From NCBI GenBank assembly GCA_016789785.1, contig JAEUQE010000177.1, positions 1-19,903 on the forward strand: a stretch of 19,903 bases of DNA, read 5' to 3'. Shown here in pieces: positions 15,809 to 19,903 of the stretch. A program made the translations under genes and the position numbers. Below the pieces are notes generated by a model. The model saw only the letters and a program-made list of their open reading frames with translations. It was not told the origin of the DNA and did not search any database. This DNA comes from Bryobacterales bacterium (GTDB lineage: Bacteria; Acidobacteriota; Terriglobia; Bryobacterales; Bryobacteraceae). Every line of letters begins with the position of its first letter. Positions within the stretch are counted from its first letter, which is position 1.

Positions 15809-16456
15809 ATGGTTCGCTTGTGGTTATGGATCGCCGCATGGAGCGCAAGCGCACTCCACGCGCAGCAGTTCACCCTCGGGGGAAAAGGCGGGTTCCGCGT
15901 CACCACGGACATCGACGGCTCATTCGGCACTCAATCGGAATCGAAGCGTCATGTGGTGGGTCCAACACTTGGCATCGCACTGGGACGTGGTTTCGGCGTG
16001 TCGGTGGATGCGTTGTATTCGACGGTGGGATACCGGACCTTCCAAGGCGGCGCGCTCGCGCAAGGATCTTCGCGTGTGCGTGGTGGCTCCTGGGAGTTCC
16101 CCATCGCGATGCAGCGCTACTTTCGAGAAGCCCAGACGTGGCGGCCGTTTACCGAGGTGGGTTTCGCGCCACGGCACACGGCGCGCCGCTACCGTTCCGA
16201 GGGCACCATTCTGAACGTGCCAACCGGCGTTAGCGAGCGCTTTGTAACGGAAGGCAGGTACGCGTCGGAGGTGAGCTACGGTTTGGTGGTGGGTGGAGGC
16301 GTTCAGTTTGCGGTCGGTGCGATACGCATCGCGCCGTGCGCACGCTACACGCGTTGGAACCGTGACGTGATCAACGAATTTGGTAGCCGTGGGTTTTCGG
16401 TGAACGCCAACCGGCATCAGGTACAAGTGCTGGTCGGCATCTCGTGGGCGCCGTGA
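15809..16456 (+). CDS. Small outer-membrane beta-barrel protein (opacity/OmpA-like porin family)
   Basis: 215 aa. Residues 1-18 (MVRLWLWIAAWSASALHA) are a signal peptide. Alternating hydrophobic/aromatic strands follow, such as HVVGPTLGIALGRGFGVSVD, WRPFTEVGFAPRH, YGLVVGGGVQFAVGAIRIAP and the closing VQVLVGISWAP, which fit an 8-strand barrel. The ATG at 15809 has GAGGTGG just upstream. It has no enzyme motif; specificity cannot be predicted. It is separated from the PIG-L gene by a candidate promoter and is probably transcribed alone. Confidence 0.82.
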   Translation: MVRLWLWIAAWSASALHAQQFTLGGKGGFRVTTDIDGSFGTQSESKRHVVGPTLGIALGRGFGVSVDALYSTVGYRTFQGGALAQGSSRVRGGSWEFPIAMQRYFREAQTWRPFTEVGFAPRHTARRYRSEGTILNVPTGVSERFVTEGRYASEVSYGLVVGGGVQFAVGAIRIAPCARYTRWNRDVINEFGSRGFSVNANRHQVQVLVGISWAP

Positions 16457-16552
16457 GCACGGCAGCAGGGCCCGGAAAAAAGGATCACGCCGCACGAGGT
16501 TCGGCTAATACTCTTCACTTCTGCACTTTGGCCCCGTGCACCAGACGGTAGC

Positions 16553-16593
16553 GCAGGCAATCTTGCCTGCCGCTTCCCCTCTTCAGGGGAAGC
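16553..16593. repeat. Two back-to-back hairpins downstream of the beta-barrel gene
   Basis: GCAGGCAA-TC-TTGCCTGC (16553-16570) and GCTTCCCCT-CTTC-AGGGGAAGC (16572-16593), both perfect and 1 bp apart. They lie about 100 bp after the barrel stop. No T-tract follows. The style is that of dispersed intergenic repeats in this group of bacteria; dispersal cannot be tested here. Confidence 0.65.
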
Positions 16594-16779
16594 CTGTGCC
16601 GCTTCCGAAACTTCCTGCGGCGCAAGTGATCGATCGTTCATACTTGCAGCTATAGCGCAAACCCGACACGAGCAACTGCGCGCCGTTCTCCGTCGCCAGA
16701 AGCACGGATCGGCATGAGCTGCGCTGCGGCCTGCATGTTCCAATCCGCCCCTCGTCCTGTTTTCGTCGGATTTCTAAGG

Positions 16780-16831
16780 AACGCCGACGGCGTTCGGCGA
16801 CCTTCCGCAGACGGCTTGTCACGCCGTCCGC
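16780..16831. repeat. Second pair of palindromes in the gene-poor region
   Basis: AACGCCG-A-CGGCGTT (16780-16794), which can also pair as CGCCGA/TCGGCG (16782-16799), followed by GCAGACGGC / GCCGTCCGC (16807-16831, one mismatch, 7-nt loop). The whole 16457-17075 gap, about 620 bp, holds these and the pair at 16553-16593 but no gene I can support. A 46-codon frame ends at 17028 (see findings). Confidence 0.55.
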
Positions 16832-17048
16832 TTGGTGCGTGGCGGTTTGTTGTTCCCCGTCCTCGAAGCGCACGGACGTTGATCCACTGATGCTCGCTTC
16901 AGGAGGTTGTCAGGATCGCCGAACCTCCGACAGCGGATTTCTCGCGGGCGGGCGCAAGACTAGGTGAGTTCGGCCTCACACATACTCTGGACCTTGTGTC
17001 CATGATCAGCAGCCCGGAGCGGTCATAAGGGGAGGTCCAAACCCAACT

Positions 17049-17063
17049 GGCGATTCTCTCGCC
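17049..17063 (-). terminator. Short hairpin after the AbiEii gene
   Basis: GGCGA-TTCTC-TCGCC, 12 bp beyond the stop of the toxin gene at 17076. It is the only inverted repeat there, so it may end the operon transcript; no T-run follows. Confidence 0.3.
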
Positions 17064-17075
17064 TCGTCCGTAGTC

Positions 17076-17899
17076 TCAGGAACCCGAGCCCTGCCAGGGC
17101 TCGCCCTTCAGTCTCGCAACCAACCTTTGAAGGACCAACTCCCCGGCCCGCTTCGCATCGAACCTATCCAGGGCGTCGCTTGAGAGGATCAAGGGCAGAT
17201 CCGAAGCAAACTCAGGACTCGCAAGCTTGTTGATCAGATTCTCTTCAAACTGCGCCCGCGAAACCGCCTGACCGCCGCGAGTCATGTACTCCTCGAAGCA
17301 AGCGACAAGCGCTCCCGTATCGAGCGCGTCGTCTTCCAAGGTGACGCCAAGGTCGAAGAGATCCCTGCCTTTCTTACGCTGGTAAAGAGCCCTGAGCTTG
17401 GTCCCGAGCAACTCTTCCAACCGATAAGAACGCACTTCCGCGATGCCCCGAAACCAGCCACTCTCCACTTGGTGGGTTCGCATCTCGTGCCCGAAAACGG
17501 TGAAGTGCTCCCGCGTATTGACCTCGATTTTGAGGCGCAGTGGAACAACAGGCGGCAACTCGGATGCGAACCGGTAGATGCAGGTCATCCGGCCCTCGCC
17601 TTGTGTCCGTTTCGGCTTACCCAGCCAGGATCGAGCGTGTCACGCAGCGCAGTCATCACAGGGCCGATAGGTCCTTCTGATACCTGCACAAGGTCGATGT
17701 CTTCGGAGTATCGGGCCGGTTTCGGCAGGAACAGCTTATGTAGCGCCGTGCCTCCTCGAAGCGCAAGCTCGCGACTCAAAAGCGGGTGATTGAAGATTTC
17801 GACGAGTGCCCGCGACAACACCAAATCCTGCTCCACCTGTGCATCGGTGGGCCAGGGTGCCTTCTGCCGCCAGGCGACGATGAAGTCCCGCTCGATCAT
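17076..17899 (-). pseudogene. abiEii: AbiEii-type nucleotidyltransferase toxin, frameshifted
   Basis: Toxin half of a type IV AbiE toxin-antitoxin locus, a nucleotidyltransferase-like protein that in the family modifies tRNA or stops growth. Fragment 1 from the ATG at 17899 begins MIERDFIVAWRQKAPWPTDA and holds motif I (GGTALHKL) and the DxD motif (YSEDIDLV). It leaves frame near 17628, at D-P, and stops at 17585. Fragment 2, reading as DPWLGKPKRTQGEGRMTCIY in the other frame, holds the later motif TKLRALYQRKKGRDLFDLG. The 824-nt span becomes 274 codons plus stop with one base added in GATCC/TGG, so a single-base deletion explains it. Either a real inactivation or a sequencing error; no slippery sequence is seen. 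It starts 13 nt after the antitoxin stop with GGTGGGG upstream. Confidence 0.88.
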
Positions 17900-17912
17900 G
17901 CCGCCCCACCCA

Positions 17913-18773
17913 TCATGGCTGGTCCGGCTCCAATTCCGCATTCACGATCACCCGCCAGCGCGCATCGCGCGCGATCTCATGGTTCGGTTTGTCGGGAGCC
18001 AGCAGAACCGGCCTGGGTGATCGCCGGTCCACCCACTTGAACAGCTTGGCCGCGGCCTTGGCCGCTCCCATTCGCTCCAGCAGATATCCGAGCCGCTGTG
18101 CGACGGCAGATTCGCCTTCGGCCTCCGCCGCTACGACAAGTTTCCTGGCGTCGATCTTCTCCGCCAATTCGCCCAAGACAGTTGCGACATGGCTCAGATG
18201 GCCAACGCGTTCGTAGAAACGCACCAAGTCCAAAGCCGTCGCTTCTGGAGTCGAAACGCGCATCCGGCCGCTGGTAGTTTTCACCAATTCCACCGGAGTA
18301 TCGGCAAGTTTCTTTTTCAGGAAGAACCGAATCCGATTGCGTCCCACGGCAACTGGACGCAATTGTTCGCCGGCAAACACCTGGAACTCCTGTGGTCGCT
18401 GATGCGCCGCCCCGTGGATCTCCGCCGCTGACAGGAGGCCGACGTAGTAAGGAGTGTCATGGAACTGCATCAACTGATCGATAAACGATGCGGCCGGAGG
18501 CGAGCCCGACTGCCGGTATTCCAGAGGCACAATGGTGTAGAAGCCCCGGCGAGGAGCGGCAAGCCGCCTCTTTGCTTTCAGCCGCTCCGCCGCCCGTCTC
18601 AACGCGATAGGAGTGGAACCAAGGGCCGACAGTGCTTCATCGCGCGAGAAGGTGTACTGGCCCCGCTCTTGTAGCGAGTCCACAAAAGCTACGAGGCTGG
18701 CAGCTTTCTCTTCCACATGCACATCGTACCATTGCGAGGTCCGTTCTGCATGTGAAGCGGACTGTTGCAACAT
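17913..18773 (-). CDS. abiEi: AbiEi-type antitoxin/transcriptional regulator
   Basis: About 286 aa. N-terminal winged helix (about 38-78: TFSRDEALSALGSTPIALRR then APRRGFYTIVPLEYR) followed by the AbiEi core with FHDTPYYVGLLSAAEIHGA and QRPQEFQVF, which are hallmarks of this antitoxin family. It represses its operon and counteracts AbiEii without direct binding (type IV), by family knowledge. It has a longer N-terminus (about 35 aa) than typical members. ATG at 18773; an alternative GTG at 18779 overlaps the stop of the small membrane gene (GTGA). No frameshift seen. As antitoxin it may still be active even though the toxin gene is broken. Confidence 0.93.
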   Translation of the reverse strand: MLQQSASHAERTSQWYDVHVEEKAASLVAFVDSLQERGQYTFSRDEALSALGSTPIALRRAAERLKAKRRLAAPRRGFYTIVPLEYRQSGSPPAASFIDQLMQFHDTPYYVGLLSAAEIHGAAHQRPQEFQVFAGEQLRPVAVGRNRIRFFLKKKLADTPVELVKTTSGRMRVSTPEATALDLVRFYERVGHLSHVATVLGELAEKIDARKLVVAAEAEGESAVAQRLGYLLERMGAAKAAAKLFKWVDRRSPRPVLLAPDKPNHEIARDARWRVIVNAELEPDQP

Positions 18774-18775
18774 GT

Positions 18776-18928
18776 TCACAAGTGGAATCGCTTGAGGACT
18801 GTCACGATTACTTTCCAGGCGAAGATCCAGAAGCCTCCGGGATACAACTGATCGATCAGCACCGCCAGAAGCACTGCTGGAATCGCCAGCACGAAGAGGC
18901 AGCCGAAGAGCGCTGGGCCTCCCCGCAA
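18776..18928 (-). CDS. Small membrane protein upstream of AbiEi, possibly frameshifted
   Basis: The clear part is LFGCLFVLAIPAVLLAVLID, a membrane helix, followed by QLYPGGFWIFAWKVIVTVLK and a terminal RFHL, so one or two helices. With a TTG start at 18928 it is 50 aa (MRGGPALFG...). However, a strong ribosome binding site (AGAGGA, 4 nt spacing) precedes an ATG at 18978, in a different frame, whose peptide MRVIPDLRITFHGMKRLCGE runs into a stop; adding one base near 18910 would join the two into a 67-aa protein. The ATG lies 9 nt after the stop of the gene at 18988, and the ORF end overlaps the antitoxin start, so all are in one operon. Family not recognised. Confidence 0.5.
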   Translation of the reverse strand: MRGGPALFGCLFVLAIPAVLLAVLIDQLYPGGFWIFAWKVIVTVLKRFHL

Positions 18929-18987
18929 AGTCTCTTCATGCCATGGAAAGTGATGCGTAGGTCAGGAATCACTCGCATGGAATCCTC

Positions 18988-19377
18988 TTATCGGCCCACG
19001 GTCAACGCGGTGCCCCACCAAGTCCGGCCAACGACAATTCCGGCACCGAACATGAGCGAACCGGCTAGCGCGCCGGCGGCAATCCACATCCACATGGCCC
19101 GGCGCGATTGGGACCGATCAACCGAATCAACAATCGCCCGCGCCTTGAGGCTTGCGCCTTGGATGTCGGAATCGATTCCTTGCCGCACCGCTTTCGCCGC
19201 CGTTTCGAGCGACGCCTTCATTGCCGCATCTACCTGACCCGGCACCGCCGTCTGCAAATGTTTGCTGGCATCCTCGATTTTGGAGAGCAGGCGCGCCGCG
19301 ACTTCCTGGAGCACGACGGCATGCGCTTCGAGGGCAACGAACAGCGGATCGCCCTCCTCCAGCCGGATTCCCGACAC
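18988..19377 (-). CDS. Small coiled-coil membrane protein at the head of the AbiE operon
   Basis: About 129 aa if started at GTG 19377 (GGAG 5 nt upstream); an ATG at 19407 is possible. Residues about 9-90 are helical and charged (DPLFVALEAHAVVLQEVAAR, then LLSKIEDASKHL and AAMKASLETAAKAVRQGIDS), suggesting a coiled coil. A basic patch (SQSRRAMWM) leads to one membrane helix (WIAAGALAGSLMFGAGIVVG) near the C-terminus, with a short tail RTWWGTALTVGR. No family recognised; the layout recalls small accessory proteins found next to conjugation/mobilisation genes, but that is only an analogy. The 5' end lies in the border with the TIGR03437-like remnant, so the N-terminus may be artificial. Confidence 0.55.
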   Translation of the reverse strand: MSGIRLEEGDPLFVALEAHAVVLQEVAARLLSKIEDASKHLQTAVPGQVDAAMKASLETAAKAVRQGIDSDIQGASLKARAIVDSVDRSQSRRAMWMWIAAGALAGSLMFGAGIVVGRTWWGTALTVGR

Positions 19378-19645
19378 TGTCGCTCCAGGAACCGGCACAT
19401 TGACCATCGAAAGCAGAGGCAACAACCGTACGGCGACCGTGGAGATTGCCACCGTGTCGCCGGCGCGATTCACCCTGAATCGAGCGCGCTTGGTGAAAGG
19501 AAAGTTGGTGCGAGTAGTCGGCGGCCAGGAACGAGAAGAGGACATATTCCAACTGGACGGGACCGGGTCGGTGGTACCGATGCCCGCCGACTTGAGTCGG
19601 CCCGGTGAGACTGTACAACTCTTGCTTGATGGCACCGCCATACGG
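19367..19645 (+). pseudogene. Fragment of a Solibacter-type C-terminal domain (TIGR03437-like)
   Basis: Plus-strand codons read IPDTVAPGTGTLTIESRGNN, then VEIATVSPARFTLNRARLVK, GKLVRVVGG, DIFQLDGTGSVVPMPADLSR and ending VQLLLDGTAIR. This sequence of 'TVAPG', 'VSPxxFT', 'FQLDxxGxVVPxPxDL' and 'LLLDGTxIR' follows the C-terminal domain found repeated in secreted proteins of Acidobacteria. No start, no signal peptide and no preceding domain are present; the left border lies near 19367, inside the start of the opposite-strand gene, and the right border is at the CRISPR array. About 93 codons remain, so it is a broken gene piece. Confidence 0.6.
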
Positions 19646-19697
19646 CTAGCACTCATGCAACCTCAACAAGTTGCCTTGGGCTCCATCGTGCAATCGT

Positions 19698-19903
19698 GTT
19701 TCAGTCCACTTCTCTTCGGGGCGACTAATGCAACGACATCAGCGGCCGTGAAACTTCGCACCGCAGGATCAGTGTTTCAGTCCCCTTCTCTTCGGGGCGA
19801 CTAATGCAACCCTACACGGCGGACCAGTATCCAGATGACCGATTCGATGGTTTCAGTCCCCTTCTCTTCGGGGCGACTAATGCAACTGACCGAGCGCCTT
19901 GCG
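19698..19903 (-). CRISPR. CRISPR array, distal end; continues beyond window
   Basis: Three copies of a 37-bp repeat beginning GTTTCAGTCCCC and ending GCGACTAATGCAAC (plus-strand reading), at 19698-19734, 19774-19810 and 19850-19886, with spacers of 39 and 39 bp and a third spacer cut at 17 bp. The first copy has one change (CCCC to CCAC), as expected for the end far from the leader. Read on the minus strand, the repeat ends in ACTGAAAC, like the 5' handle of type I/III crRNAs, so transcription right to left is likely and the leader should be right of the window. Before copy 1, ACTCATGCAAC at 19651-19661 matches 10 of 11 bases of the repeat end, at a 36-bp spacing: a truncated older repeat. 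No cas gene is in the window. Confidence 0.95.

Noticed and set aside
16583..16873. A 96-codon minus-strand frame in the gene-poor region
   Set aside because: It crosses two hairpin repeats, has low-complexity arginine/serine composition and no ribosome binding site.

Overview
The window looks like chromosomal DNA of a GC-rich acidobacterium, most like the Solibacter/Bryobacter group. This is inferred from family content, not from a marker gene. The clues are a very large Oar-like TonB-dependent receptor with an N-terminal carboxypeptidase-regulatory-like domain, a fragment of the Solibacter-type C-terminal domain (TIGR03437 style), several signal-peptide or Tat-exported enzymes with GTG/TTG starts, and a DoxX-like/thioredoxin fusion. 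No rRNA, tRNA or intact transposase was seen.

Layout. (1) Positions 1-3792, minus strand: a tight four-gene run of secreted amidase, aldo/keto reductase, threonine-synthase-like PLP enzyme and an SDR cut by the window edge. (2) 4189-8091, minus strand: the large TonB-dependent receptor, preceded by a small secreted, membrane-anchored protein. The latter is divergent from, and overlaps at its 5' end with, a plus-strand DoxX-like/thioredoxin fusion (8090-9010). (3) 9011-11683: a convergent intergenic region rich in inverted repeats, a secreted Ig-like protein, an intergenic stretch holding a strongly folded 118-bp element and a 7-bp tandem repeat, and a secreted NHL/beta-propeller-like protein. 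(4) 11781-16456: a DUF362 Tat protein coupled to a DedA-like membrane protein (minus), divergent from a Tat-exported enolase-superfamily enzyme coupled to a PIG-L deacetylase, then a small outer-membrane beta-barrel. (5) 16457-19903: an accessory region. It has a gene-poor stretch with several hairpins, an AbiE-type (type IV) toxin-antitoxin locus whose toxin gene carries an apparent one-base deletion, two small membrane-protein genes directly upstream in the same operon, a broken TIGR03437-like fragment, and the end of a CRISPR array that runs out of the window on the right.

How they may work together. Regions 1-4 read as export, uptake and catabolic functions typical of a soil polymer degrader, with pairs of genes joined by 1-4 bp stop/start overlaps. 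Region 5 reads as a defence island in decay: a CRISPR array, AbiE, and gene remnants with frameshifts side by side. The most interesting items are the folded 118-bp element at 10413-10530, the AbiE operon with two extra membrane genes, and the CRISPR array end fused to a gene fragment. No cas gene is in the window.
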